DNA from: an uncultured Lachnospiraceae bacterium
GTDB taxonomy: Bacteria > Bacillota > Clostridia > Lachnospirales > Lachnospiraceae
DNA: 32,158 nucleotides
Assembly (NCBI GenBank): GCA_905235585.1
Contig: CAJOME010000006.1
Coordinates: 1-32,158, forward strand
Direction: 5' to 3'
Positions 19,552 through 28,872 of the stretch are shown in pieces (within the stretch, counting starts at the first letter, position 1; the number at the start of each line of letters is the position of its first letter). Below the pieces are notes generated by a model that was given only the letters and a program-made list of their open reading frames with translations, did no database searches and was not told the origin of the DNA. The translations under genes and the position numbers were made by a program.

Positions 19552-22206
19552 ATGAAACAGTTCACATCGGATGAATTGAGAAATGCATGGAAGGAGTTTT
19601 ATAAGGAGAGAGGCCATGTGGATGTCGGAGCCGTATCCCTCGTATCGGACGGTTCGACAGGAGTGCTCTTTAATGTGGCGGGCATGCAGCCTCTTATGCC
19701 GTATCTGCTCGGACAGAAGCATCCCAAAGGGACAAGGCTCTGTAATGTGCAGGGCTGCGTAAGGACAAATGACATAGACTCTGTGGGAGACAGGAGCCAT
19801 GTGACCTTCTTTGAGATGATGGGAAGCTGGAGTCTGGGCGACTATTTCAAAAAAGAAAGATGCCAGTGGAGCTACGAGCTGCTGACGGAGGTGCTTGGCT
19901 TTGACAGGGATCATCTTGCGGCTACAGTATTTGCCGGAGACGAAAATGCTCCCAGAGATGAGGAGGGCGCAAGGTACCGCATCGAGTCAGGCTTCAAGGA
20001 GGAAAACATCTATTATCTTCCGGCAGAAGATAATTGGTGGGGACTGGAGTACGGACCCTGCGGACCTGACAGTGAGATGTTTTATATAGCCGATGTACCC
20101 GACTGCGGACCCGACTGCGGACCGGGCTGCAGCTGCGGTAAGTATACCGAGCTCGGCAACGATGTCTTCATGCAGTATGAGAAGCACAGGGACGGTCATC
20201 TTACCCCGCTTAAGCAGAAGAACGTGGATACAGGCTGGGGGCTTGAGAGGATACTGGCTTTCCTTAACGGTACCAAGGATGTATATAAGACAGATCTTTT
20301 CCTGCCTGTCATACAGTACATAGAGAAGCATACCGGACTGTCTTATGATGCCGATGATGAGAAGACCCGCTCCATGAGGATACTGGCTGATCATCTGCGT
20401 ACTGCGGTTATGCTTATAGGTGATGAGGCGAGACTTACACCGTCAAACGCGGGAGCAGGCTATGTACTGCGCAGACTCATAAGGCGCGCTGTAAGACACG
20501 GAAGGCTCCTTGGATTTAAGAAGGAAAACCTGATAGACATCGCAGAGATCTATATAAACGATATTTACGGCGAGAGCTATCCGCTCCTTGGTAAGAATAG
20601 CGCCTTCATCATCACAGAGCTCAGAAATGAGATAATCAGATTTGAAAGTGCCCTTGAGAACGGCATGAAGGAGTTTGAAAAGATCGTCACGAGGAAAGAG
20701 AAGGACGGAGAGAAGAGCATCGATGGAAAGTCCGCTTTTTATCTGTACGATACCTTTGGATTTCCTCTTGAGCTCACCCAGGAGATGGCTGACGAGAAGG
20801 GACTAAGTGTAGATGAGGCCGGCTTTACCGAGGCTATGGAGGAGCAGAAGAGAAAGGCCAGAGAGAATCAGAGCTTTTCCGCAGACCTCTCAAACGACAT
20901 GTCAGTATATGACGGGCTGGATGCCGGGATAAAAAGTGAGTTTACGGGATATGAGGGATTGACTCAAAAGGACAGGATACTTGCCGTGTCCGACGGAAAG
21001 GAGCTAAAGGATATACTGACTCTCGGCATGGAGGGTACCGTGATCACGGGCAGGACACCATTCTATGCCACCATGGGCGGACAGAAGGGTGATATAGGCA
21101 GGATAGTAACTTCCGGCGGTGAATTTGAGGTAAAGGACACCATAAAGCTCCCGGGAGACCGGATAGGTCATATCGGTGTCGTAAGCTCAGGCGAGATAAA
21201 GACGGGAGATGATGCGTCACTTGAGGTAGATGCGCGCAACAGAGGAAGCGTATGCAGGAACCATTCGGCTACTCACCTGATGCAGAGGGCTCTCCGCGAG
21301 GTATTGGGAGACGGTGTGGAGCAGCAGGGCTCCTATCAGGACGCATCCCGTACGAGATTTGATTTCAGCTACTCGCAGGCTATGACGGAAGAGCAGGTGA
21401 AGCAGGTAGAGGATATCGTCAATGAGAAGATAGGAGACGCTCTTTCGGTAGATACAAAGATAATGTCTCTTGAAGAAGCAAAAAAGACCGGCGCTATGGC
21501 ACTTTTCGGAGAGAAGTACGGCGATGAGGTCAGGGTCGTAAACATGGGAGACTGGTCCATAGAGCTGTGCGGAGGTACGCATGTAAAGAACACTGCGGAT
21601 ATCAAGTACTTTAAGATACTCTCGGAAGCCGGCGTGGCAGCAGGTGTGAGACGTATCGAGGCCGTCACCGGAGATAACGTGATAAGCTACTATAAGGGCG
21701 TGGAGGATATCTTAAACAATGCGGCAAAGACCGCAAGATCCTCGACTCAGGAGCTTGCGTCGCATATAGAGAAGCTCTTAAAGGAGCTCAGGGAGCTTAA
21801 GGCAGAGAATGACTCACTCAAGTCAAAAGCAGCAAAGGACGCCCTTGGTGACGTGACGGACAGCGTTAAGGAGATTAACGGAGTGAAGCTGCTTGCCGCT
21901 ACACCGGCAGGGGTCGATATGAACGGACTCAGGGATCTCTCGGATGAATTAAAGACCAGGATAGGAGAGGGCGTCATCGTGCTGCTGTCAGATGCAGGCG
22001 GCAAGGTAAATGTGGTCGTATCCGCGACTGAGGGAGCCATAGCAAAGGGAGCCCATGCAGGCAATCTGATAAAAGAGGTGGCAAAGTGCGTGGGAGGCGG
22101 CGGAGGCGGTCGTCCCAACATGGCACAGGCCGGCGGAAAGGATGCATCCGGCATACCTGCTGCCGTAGATAAAGCAGCCGAGGTGCTTGCCGGACAGATA
22201 AAGTAA
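19552..22206 (+). CDS. alaS: Alanyl-tRNA synthetase
   Basis: 885 aa; 'RLCNVQGCVRTNDIDSVGDRSHVTFFEMMGSWSLGDYF', 'ATHLMQRALREVLG', 'CGGTHV', C-terminal 'GGGGGGRPNMAQAGGKD'; AGGAG spacing favours ATG 19552 over 19546. Confidence 0.97.
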   Translation: MKQFTSDELRNAWKEFYKERGHVDVGAVSLVSDGSTGVLFNVAGMQPLMPYLLGQKHPKGTRLCNVQGCVRTNDIDSVGDRSHVTFFEMMGSWSLGDYFKKERCQWSYELLTEVLGFDRDHLAATVFAGDENAPRDEEGARYRIESGFKEENIYYLPAEDNWWGLEYGPCGPDSEMFYIADVPDCGPDCGPGCSCGKYTELGNDVFMQYEKHRDGHLTPLKQKNVDTGWGLERILAFLNGTKDVYKTDLFLPVIQYIEKHTGLSYDADDEKTRSMRILADHLRTAVMLIGDEARLTPSNAGAGYVLRRLIRRAVRHGRLLGFKKENLIDIAEIYINDIYGESYPLLGKNSAFIITELRNEIIRFESALENGMKEFEKIVTRKEKDGEKSIDGKSAFYLYDTFGFPLELTQEMADEKGLSVDEAGFTEAMEEQKRKARENQSFSADLSNDMSVYDGLDAGIKSEFTGYEGLTQKDRILAVSDGKELKDILTLGMEGTVITGRTPFYATMGGQKGDIGRIVTSGGEFEVKDTIKLPGDRIGHIGVVSSGEIKTGDDASLEVDARNRGSVCRNHSATHLMQRALREVLGDGVEQQGSYQDASRTRFDFSYSQAMTEEQVKQVEDIVNEKIGDALSVDTKIMSLEEAKKTGAMALFGEKYGDEVRVVNMGDWSIELCGGTHVKNTADIKYFKILSEAGVAAGVRRIEAVTGDNVISYYKGVEDILNNAAKTARSSTQELASHIEKLLKELRELKAENDSLKSKAAKDALGDVTDSVKEINGVKLLAATPAGVDMNGLRDLSDELKTRIGEGVIVLLSDAGGKVNVVVSATEGAIAKGAHAGNLIKEVAKCVGGGGGGRPNMAQAGGKDASGIPAAVDKAAEVLAGQIK

Positions 22207-22238
22207 GCGCCAAAACGTAACGAGTTTTGTCGCTTACT
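22202..22238 (+). other. Strong hairpin overlapping the alaS stop codon (no U-tract)
   Basis: AGTAAGCG-c-CAAAAC / GTTTTG-t-CGCTTACT, 14 paired positions, 7-nt loop; followed by GTAAAATG rather than a T-run. Confidence 0.7.
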
Positions 22239-22307
22239 GTAAAATGTGTATTAGATCACGTTTGCAATATGTAATTTCTGATACAAAGATATTAAAGGAG
22301 AGACAGC

Positions 22308-23123
22308 ATGGATATGGAAGAGAATACAAAAGACGTCATGAATAATGAACAGGGCACAGAGGAAAAAAAGCACGGCAGACACAAGAGTACATCATGGGTA
22401 TCATCGCTTATCATAGGCATCGCCGTAGTGGCAGCAGCAGCGATGATCGCATTCGGACTGTCAAGATTTCGTTCTGTAGAGAGTCATACCGTGGGTGCTA
22501 CGGGATCTGCCAGTGTGGATTTTGAATCCGATCTTGTCATCTGGAGAGGATCGTTCAATACCCACAACTATACGACAGAGGCGGCATTCAGGCAGATAAA
22601 GAAGGATGCGGCAAGTGTAAAGAAGTACCTTATGGATAACGGCATAGATGAATCAGAGATAGTACTTAGCTCGATATCGGTAAGTCAGAGGGAGAGGGAT
22701 GTATACAGCAATGACGGAGAGTACAGGTATTCCGAGTTTGACGGATATGACCTGACACAGCAGATCACCGTAACATCCGATGATTTGGATAAGGTGGAAA
22801 AGGTATCCAGAGATATCACAGATCTTCTGGAATCCGGCATAGAGTTTTATTCGGACTCACCCGAGTATTATTGCACCACACTTGATGATGTAAAGCTTGA
22901 TCTCATAGGTAAGGCGACGGAAAATGCGAGAGACAGGATAAACATCATAGCAAACGGCTCCGGAGCAAGGCTTGGGAAGCTCGTAAATTCCAATCTCGGA
23001 GTATTCCAGATCACTGCGATAAACTCCGGCACTCAGGACTACAGCTATGACGGAGCCTTTGACACCAGCTCCAGATGGAAGACGGCATCTATTACGGTAA
23101 AGCTCGAGTATGACCTGAAATAA
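22308..23123 (+). CDS. SIMPL domain-containing membrane-anchored protein (DUF541)
   Basis: 271 aa; N-terminal TM then 'TVGATGSASVDFESDLVIWRGSF', 'DGYDLTQQITVTSDDLDKVEKVS'; AAGGAGA SD. Confidence 0.85.
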   Translation: MDMEENTKDVMNNEQGTEEKKHGRHKSTSWVSSLIIGIAVVAAAAMIAFGLSRFRSVESHTVGATGSASVDFESDLVIWRGSFNTHNYTTEAAFRQIKKDAASVKKYLMDNGIDESEIVLSSISVSQRERDVYSNDGEYRYSEFDGYDLTQQITVTSDDLDKVEKVSRDITDLLESGIEFYSDSPEYYCTTLDDVKLDLIGKATENARDRINIIANGSGARLGKLVNSNLGVFQITAINSGTQDYSYDGAFDTSSRWKTASITVKLEYDLK

Positions 23124-23133
23124 GCAGAAAACG

Positions 23134-23985
23134 ATGGTAAGGATATACGCAGACAGTACAAATGATCTCAGCCCGGAATACATAAAGGAGCATGATATCA
23201 GGATAATCCCCCTTTATATCACGATGGGTGACAGGACCGGCAGGGATGGAGTGGATGTCACTGCCGATGAGATATTTAAGTGGGCGGAAGAAAACAAAAG
23301 CGTACCCACTACTGCGGCTTTTTCTCCGGGTGATGTCGAAGAGGTGCTTCAGGAGATAAAGGATGCGGGCGAAGACGCTGTATTTATCGGGATATCAAGG
23401 GATTTTTCCGCTGCCTGTCAGGTGGTCAGTATCGCAGTTGAGGAAATTAAGTATGCCGATCATATAGCAGTCGTGGATTCCAGAAACCTCTCTTCGGGGA
23501 TAGGACTCGTGATAATGGAGGCTGTAAAGCTGCGTGATCAGGGAGCGGATATCAGACAGATAGCCGACAGGCTTGACGATATCATTCCAAAGGTAAGAGC
23601 GAGCTTTGTGATAGATACGCTTGAATATCTGCACAGAGGAGGAAGGTGCTCCTCTGTCGCAAAGGTATTTGCAGGTACATTAAATATAAAGCCCAAGATC
23701 GTCGTGGAAAACGGCAGGATGCGTGTGGCGCACAAATACAGAGGAAGCCTGCGTACAGTGATCATGAAATATGTGAAGGACATGGAGGCTGAGCTGATAC
23801 AGGCAAAGCCCGAGACGGTATATATCACTCATTCCGGAGTAGATAAGGATATAGTAGATGAGGTCAGGGATTATCTTAAGTCTCTATCCGTTTTTAATGA
23901 GATCATAGAGACGAGAGCAGGCGGCATTATATCCTGCCACTGCGGACCGGGGACACTGGGAGTACTTTTTATCGCAGGTGATTGA
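23134..23985 (+). CDS. DegV family fatty-acid-binding protein
   Basis: 283 aa; 'IYADSTNDLSPEYIKEHDIRIIPLYI', 'PTTAAFSPGDVEEVL', 'VVDSRNLSSGIGLV', 'FVIDTLEYLHRGGRCSSVAKV'. Confidence 0.95.
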   Translation: MVRIYADSTNDLSPEYIKEHDIRIIPLYITMGDRTGRDGVDVTADEIFKWAEENKSVPTTAAFSPGDVEEVLQEIKDAGEDAVFIGISRDFSAACQVVSIAVEEIKYADHIAVVDSRNLSSGIGLVIMEAVKLRDQGADIRQIADRLDDIIPKVRASFVIDTLEYLHRGGRCSSVAKVFAGTLNIKPKIVVENGRMRVAHKYRGSLRTVIMKYVKDMEAELIQAKPETVYITHSGVDKDIVDEVRDYLKSLSVFNEIIETRAGGIISCHCGPGTLGVLFIAGD

Positions 23986-23994
23986 AATTATTTA

Positions 23995-24023
23995 TTGCAT
24001 GGAAACGGATAATAAGATACTAT
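23995..24023 (+). promoter_or_regulatory. Promoter of the panE-like gene, placing the start site at or next to the ATG
   Basis: TTGCAT (23995-24000), 17-bp spacer, TACTAT (24018-24023), then 7 nt to ATG 24031; no SD visible. Confidence 0.5.
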
Positions 24024-24030
24024 TGCAATT

Positions 24031-24963
24031 ATGAAAAATGTGGCGATAGTCGGAATGGGGGCGCTGGGGCTCCTGTTCGGCGGAGAGATAGCGGAAAACT
24101 TAAAAGACGGTCATACAGCCTTTGTGATGGACGCTAAAAGAGCGGAGCGCCACAGGGGAGACAGCTACAGCATCAATGGAAGATCGGTCTCGTATCTTAT
24201 AGAGACTCCCGAGGATTTCTTGAAGACGGGCAAAGCGGATCTTATTCTGGTGGGAGTGAAATATCCCGCGCTTAAGGATGCAGTGGAGCTTATGGCTCCT
24301 CTCGTTTATGAAGGCACGACCTTCATATCAATGATGAACGGCATATCAAGCGAAAGGATACTCGCTGAAAGATTTGGTGCCGACAAGGTACTGTATACCG
24401 TATCTCAGGGAATGGATGCGCAGAGATACGGTACTGAGATAAACTATTCAAAGCACGGCGAGCTTTTCATAGGGATACCCCAGGGCTCGAGCAAGGAGCT
24501 GAAAGCCCGACTGGGCGAGGCAGCTGAGCTCCTTGATGAGTGTCAGGTGCCTCATACCGTAGAGCCTGAGATCCTATACAGAATGTGGAGCAAATTCATG
24601 CTCAATGTAGGCATCAATCAGACATGTATGGTATATGATACCGGATATGCAGGTGCGACCGAGCCCGGAAGCGAAGCTTACGCAATAAATGTAGCGGCAA
24701 TGCGGGAAGTGGCGGTCTTGGCACGGGCAGAGGGCATAGAGCTCGGCGAAAAAGAAGTGGATCAGTATCTTGAGATCATAGCATCACTCGATCCTGATGC
24801 CACACCGTCAATGGGACAGGACAGAAGACAGAAGCGTCCCTCGGAAGTAGACATGTTTGCAGGCGAAGTAATTGAATTAGGAAAGAAGCACGGTATACGT
24901 GTGCCTGCCAACGAGTATCTCTACAGAAGAGTGCGTGAAATAGAGGCAGAGTACGTAAAGTAA
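24031..24963 (+). CDS. panE: Ketopantoate reductase family protein (2-dehydropantoate 2-reductase)
   Basis: 310 aa; 'VAIVGMGALGLLFG', 'ILVGVKYPALKDAVELM', 'MNGISSERIL', 'LYRMWSKFMLNVGINQTCMVY'. Confidence 0.85.
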   Translation: MKNVAIVGMGALGLLFGGEIAENLKDGHTAFVMDAKRAERHRGDSYSINGRSVSYLIETPEDFLKTGKADLILVGVKYPALKDAVELMAPLVYEGTTFISMMNGISSERILAERFGADKVLYTVSQGMDAQRYGTEINYSKHGELFIGIPQGSSKELKARLGEAAELLDECQVPHTVEPEILYRMWSKFMLNVGINQTCMVYDTGYAGATEPGSEAYAINVAAMREVAVLARAEGIELGEKEVDQYLEIIASLDPDATPSMGQDRRQKRPSEVDMFAGEVIELGKKHGIRVPANEYLYRRVREIEAEYVK

Positions 24964-24991
24964 CAGATACAATAAAGCATGATCTGTTTTT

Positions 24992-25032
24992 ACCGGCTTG
25001 ACGGACATCAATGATGTCGAGCCGGTTTTATT
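24992..25032 (+). terminator. Intrinsic terminator / possible attenuator immediately upstream of potA
   Basis: ACCGGCT...AGCCGGT stem with inner GACATC-aat-GATGTC, then TTTTATT; a weaker stem AACAGAT...ATCTGTT+TTTTT precedes it (24962-24991). Confidence 0.75.
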
Positions 25033-25047
25033 ATGCAGGGAGATAAG

Positions 25048-26121
25048 ATGAAGAAAGAACTTATAAGACTTGAAAATGTGTCAAAATCATTTGACGGGGA
25101 GCTTATACTTGATGACCTTAGCCTCACCATACATGAGAATGAGTTTGTAACGCTGTTAGGACCATCAGGCTGTGGCAAGACCACAACTCTCCGTATAATC
25201 GGGGGATTTGAGACGCCGGATAATGGAAGGGTGATATTTGACGGACAGGATATCACTTCTCTCGCTCCGAATAAGAGACAGCTTAATACGGTTTTTCAGA
25301 AATATGCTCTTTTTACGCATATGGATGTGGCGGAGAATATCGCTTTCGGTCTGAAGATCAAGAATAAACCGCAGGATTATATAGAAGACAAGATACACTA
25401 TGCTCTTAAGCTCGTAAACCTAAACGGATACGAGCATCGTATGCCGGGGTCGCTGTCCGGAGGACAACAGCAGAGAGTGGCAATAGCACGCGCGATAGTA
25501 AACGAGCCCAAGGTACTGCTGCTCGATGAGCCCTTGGGCGCGCTTGACCTGAAGCTCAGACAGGATATGCAGTACGAGCTGATAAGGCTGAAGGAAGAGC
25601 TCGGTATCACATTCATATACGTGACTCACGATCAGGAGGAGGCTCTTACGATGTCCGATCATATAGTCGTGATGAATCAGGGCTACATACAGCAGGAGGG
25701 GTCTCCGGAGGATATCTACAACGAGCCGGAAAACGCATTCGTGGCAGACTTTATCGGTGACTCAAATATCATTAAGGCAACGATGGTAAGAGACGAGCTG
25801 GTAAGTATTCTGGATACTGATTTTGTCTGTGTGGACAAGGGCTTTGGCGAGAATACTCCCGTAGATGTGGTCATACGACCGGAGGATGTAGAGCTTGTCC
25901 CGAGGGGAGAGGGGACTCTCTCAGGTACGGTATCCCATGTGATATTTAAGGGCGTACATTACGAGATGGAGGTACAGGCAGGAGGATTCGCATGGCTGGT
26001 ACATTCCACGAGACTTTATGAGACAGGTAGCGAGGTGGATATAAAGGTCGATCCTTTTAATATCCAGGTCATGAACAAGCCTGAATCAGAGGATGAGGAG
26101 GTGCTTGCAAAAGATGACTGA
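25048..26121 (+). CDS. potA: Spermidine/putrescine ABC transporter ATP-binding protein
   Basis: '[35 protein letters not shown]', '[32 protein letters not shown]'; GGGAGA SD favours ATG 25048 over 25033. Confidence 0.95.
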   Translation: MKKELIRLENVSKSFDGELILDDLSLTIHENEFVTLLGPSGCGKTTTLRIIGGFETPDNGRVIFDGQDITSLAPNKRQLNTVFQKYALFTHMDVAENIAFGLKIKNKPQDYIEDKIHYALKLVNLNGYEHRMPGSLSGGQQQRVAIARAIVNEPKVLLLDEPLGALDLKLRQDMQYELIRLKEELGITFIYVTHDQEEALTMSDHIVVMNQGYIQQEGSPEDIYNEPENAFVADFIGDSNIIKATMVRDELVSILDTDFVCVDKGFGENTPVDVVIRPEDVELVPRGEGTLSGTVSHVIFKGVHYEMEVQAGGFAWLVHSTRLYETGSEVDIKVDPFNIQVMNKPESEDEEVLAKDD

Positions 26122-27001
26122 TAAAAAGACATCCAGACTCCTCACATCCCCGTATATAGCATGGGCAGTAATATTTATCTTAGTGCCTCTGGCTATGTTG
26201 TTTTATTATGGTCTTACCGATGTGAACGGAGGTCTCACACTTGACAATATCAGAGCCATAGCCGAGCCTGTGCATTTAAGGGCTCTGCTTCTTGCAGTGG
26301 TACTTTCCGTGGTAAGCACTATAATATGCTTTCTGCTTGCCTATCCTTTGGGAATGATACTTGCAAAGCACAAGCTGTCCAGCCAGGGGCTTATTACCAC
26401 CCTGTTTATACTTCCTATGTGGATGAATTTTCTGCTGCGTACTCTTGCATGGATGACACTCCTTGAAAACAGGGGCGTGATAAACGGTATACTGGATTTT
26501 CTGCATCTGCCGGAGATAAATATCATAAATACTCCGGGAGCCATAGTGCTTGGCATGGTTTATAATTTTCTGCCGTTTATGATACTTCCCATATACAATT
26601 CTCTTTCAAGTATAGATGACAATGTAATAAATGCCGCGAGGGATCTGGGAGCCGACGCATGGCAGACCTTCTTTAAGATCACGCTGCCGCTTTCGGTGCC
26701 GGGCATCATATCGGGTGTGACCATGGTGTTTATTCCAGCACTTACTACCTTTGCCATATCGACGATGCTCGGAGGCTCAAAGATACTGCTCATAGGAAAT
26801 GTCATAGAGCAGGAGTTCACGCTGACTTATGACTGGAATCTCGGTGCCGGGCTGTCTATAGTGCTCATGGTATTCATAGTCGTAAATATGGTCATATCCG
26901 CCATGTCGGAAGGAGATGACTCATCGGAAAGAAGAAACGTGAAAAGGTTCTTTTCACATACTTCGGGATCTGACGCAGGATCAGGAAAGGATGAGCGATG
27001 A
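26114..27001 (+). CDS. potB: Spermidine/putrescine ABC transporter permease PotB
   Basis: Multi-TM; '[29 protein letters not shown]' EAA-loop; ATG 26114 (MTDKKTSRL) preferred over the ORF-track start 26093. Confidence 0.92.
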   Translation: MTDKKTSRLLTSPYIAWAVIFILVPLAMLFYYGLTDVNGGLTLDNIRAIAEPVHLRALLLAVVLSVVSTIICFLLAYPLGMILAKHKLSSQGLITTLFILPMWMNFLLRTLAWMTLLENRGVINGILDFLHLPEINIINTPGAIVLGMVYNFLPFMILPIYNSLSSIDDNVINAARDLGADAWQTFFKITLPLSVPGIISGVTMVFIPALTTFAISTMLGGSKILLIGNVIEQEFTLTYDWNLGAGLSIVLMVFIVVNMVISAMSEGDDSSERRNVKRFFSHTSGSDAGSGKDER

Positions 27002-28872
27002 GGTCAAAAATAGAGAAGATATATATGGGCATAATATTTGTATTTATGTATGCCCCGATACTCACCCTTATCATATTGTCTTTCAACACCAGCAAGTCCA
27101 GAGCCAGATGGGGTGGCTTTACCTTTCAGTGGTATATCAATCTGGTAAATGACAACAGCGTACTGAACGCGATGGCGAATACGCTCATCATAGCGATGGT
27201 ATCCACAGTATTCGCTACTGTCATAGGCACACTTACATGCGTGGGGCTTATGGGGCTTAGGAGACGGAGCAGGACCGTCATCATGGGTATCACCAATATC
27301 CCGATGATAAATGCGGATATAGTCACCGGCATATCGCTCATGCTGCTCTTTAAGGTACTGCGTTTTGAGACGGGATTTATTACGGTACTGCTCGCGCATA
27401 TCACCTTTAATATCCCCTATGTGATGCTGTCGGTGATGCCGAGGATGAAGACCATCAATCCAAACACCTATGAGGCAGCGCTTGATCTCGGTGCAGAGCC
27501 CTTTTATGCATTCAGGAAGAGCGTGCTGCCCGATCTGATGCCGTCCATCATTGCGGGAGCGCTCATGGCATTTACTATGTCGATAGATGATTTCATCATC
27601 ACCTATTTCACTAAGGGGTCAGGCTTTGATACCATATCCACCAAGATCTACAACGAAGTCAAGAGGGGCATACAGCCTGAGATATACGCGCTTTCATCAA
27701 TAATATTTATAGCCGTGCTCGTATTGCTCTTTGCTTCTGCAAGGATGCGTCAGAGACAGGCGGCGCAGAGGAAGGATGTAGCTCTTTATAAGGTCGAGAA
27801 GAGAATATCCAAAGGAAAGGCAGCGGTCATCGCGGTCGCTTCCTTAGGTGTCATACTGCTCGCAATGTACTTTGGAGGAGTGTTTACGAGGAAGAATAAC
27901 CAGCTCTTTGTTTATAATGCCGGTGAATATATAGATCCCGAGGTCATAGAAATGTTTGAAGCCGAGACCGGGATAGAGGTGGTATACGACGAGTTTGAGA
28001 CACTTGAGATCATGTATGCCAAGATGGTACAAAACGATGGAGCATATGACGTGATATGTCCTTCAGACTACATGATAGAGAAGATGATGAATGCCGGTAT
28101 GTTAAGAGAGCTTGATCTTAACATGATACCAAACAGGAAATATATCGGAAAACAATATATGGAATCCGCCAGATCCTTCGATCCTAATAACAGCTATTCG
28201 GTGCCGTACTGCTGGGGTACCGTGGGGATACTGTATAATAAGAACATGGTGAAGGAGCCGGTCACAAGCTGGGATATCCTGTGGGATGAAAAATACAGCG
28301 GTGAGATACTCATGCAGGATTCGATAAGGGATGCCTTCATGGTGGCTCTCGCAAGGAACGGATATTCGATAAATACAAAAGACCCCGCAGAGCTTGAGGT
28401 GGCTGCAGAGGATCTTGTAAAGCAGAAACCTCTGGTACAGGCCTATGTCATAGATCAGGCAAGGGATAAGATGATAGGCGGAGAGGCCGCTCTTGCTGTT
28501 ATTTATTCCGGAGAGGTCATATATACCCAGAGGGAAAATCCGGATCTTGCGTATTCGATCCCGGACGAGGGATCTAATGTCTGGATAGACGCATGGGTAG
28601 TGACCAGGAAAGCAAGAAATCCCGAAGCTGCGATGAAGTGGATAAACTTTTTGTGCAGACCGGACATAGCCCTTATGAATTTTGATTTCATCACCTATTC
28701 CACCCCGAATGAGGCCGCAAGGGAAATGATAGAGGAAGAGGATATAAGAAACTCCGAAGTGGCATTTCCCGATGAGAGTATCCTGGACAGGTGCGAAACG
28801 TATTTTTATCTGGGTGAAGACGGAGATGCGTTGTATAATGAGATGTGGAAGAAGGTAAAATCAGGGAAGTAG
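26998..28872 (+). CDS. potC: PotC permease fused to PotD-type polyamine-binding domain
   Basis: 624 aa; N-terminal permease with 'EAALDLGAEPFYAFRKSVLPDLMPSIIAGAL', extra TM 'KAAVIAVASLGVILLAMYFGGVF', then 'QLFVYNAGEYIDPEVIEMFEAETGIEVVYDEFETLEIMYAKM...YDVICPSDYMIEKM' (PotD-like). Confidence 0.93.
   Translation: MRSKIEKIYMGIIFVFMYAPILTLIILSFNTSKSRARWGGFTFQWYINLVNDNSVLNAMANTLIIAMVSTVFATVIGTLTCVGLMGLRRRSRTVIMGITNIPMINADIVTGISLMLLFKVLRFETGFITVLLAHITFNIPYVMLSVMPRMKTINPNTYEAALDLGAEPFYAFRKSVLPDLMPSIIAGALMAFTMSIDDFIITYFTKGSGFDTISTKIYNEVKRGIQPEIYALSSIIFIAVLVLLFASARMRQRQAAQRKDVALYKVEKRISKGKAAVIAVASLGVILLAMYFGGVFTRKNNQLFVYNAGEYIDPEVIEMFEAETGIEVVYDEFETLEIMYAKMVQNDGAYDVICPSDYMIEKMMNAGMLRELDLNMIPNRKYIGKQYMESARSFDPNNSYSVPYCWGTVGILYNKNMVKEPVTSWDILWDEKYSGEILMQDSIRDAFMVALARNGYSINTKDPAELEVAAEDLVKQKPLVQAYVIDQARDKMIGGEAALAVIYSGEVIYTQRENPDLAYSIPDEGSNVWIDAWVVTRKARNPEAAMKWINFLCRPDIALMNFDFITYSTPNEAAREMIEEEDIRNSEVAFPDESILDRCETYFYLGEDGDALYNEMWKKVKSGK

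Noticed and set aside
20086-20142. Cys/Pro/Asp repeat 'PDCGPDCGPGCSCG' inside alaS
   Set aside because: Comparable Cys/Gly-rich segments occur in this position in clostridial AlaRS proteins; not an insertion or a separate repeat.
22080-22120. GGCGGCGGAGGCGG run near the alaS 3' end as a G-quadruplex or repeat
   Set aside because: Encodes the conserved Gly-rich C-terminal motif of AlaRS (GGGGGGRPNMAQAGG).
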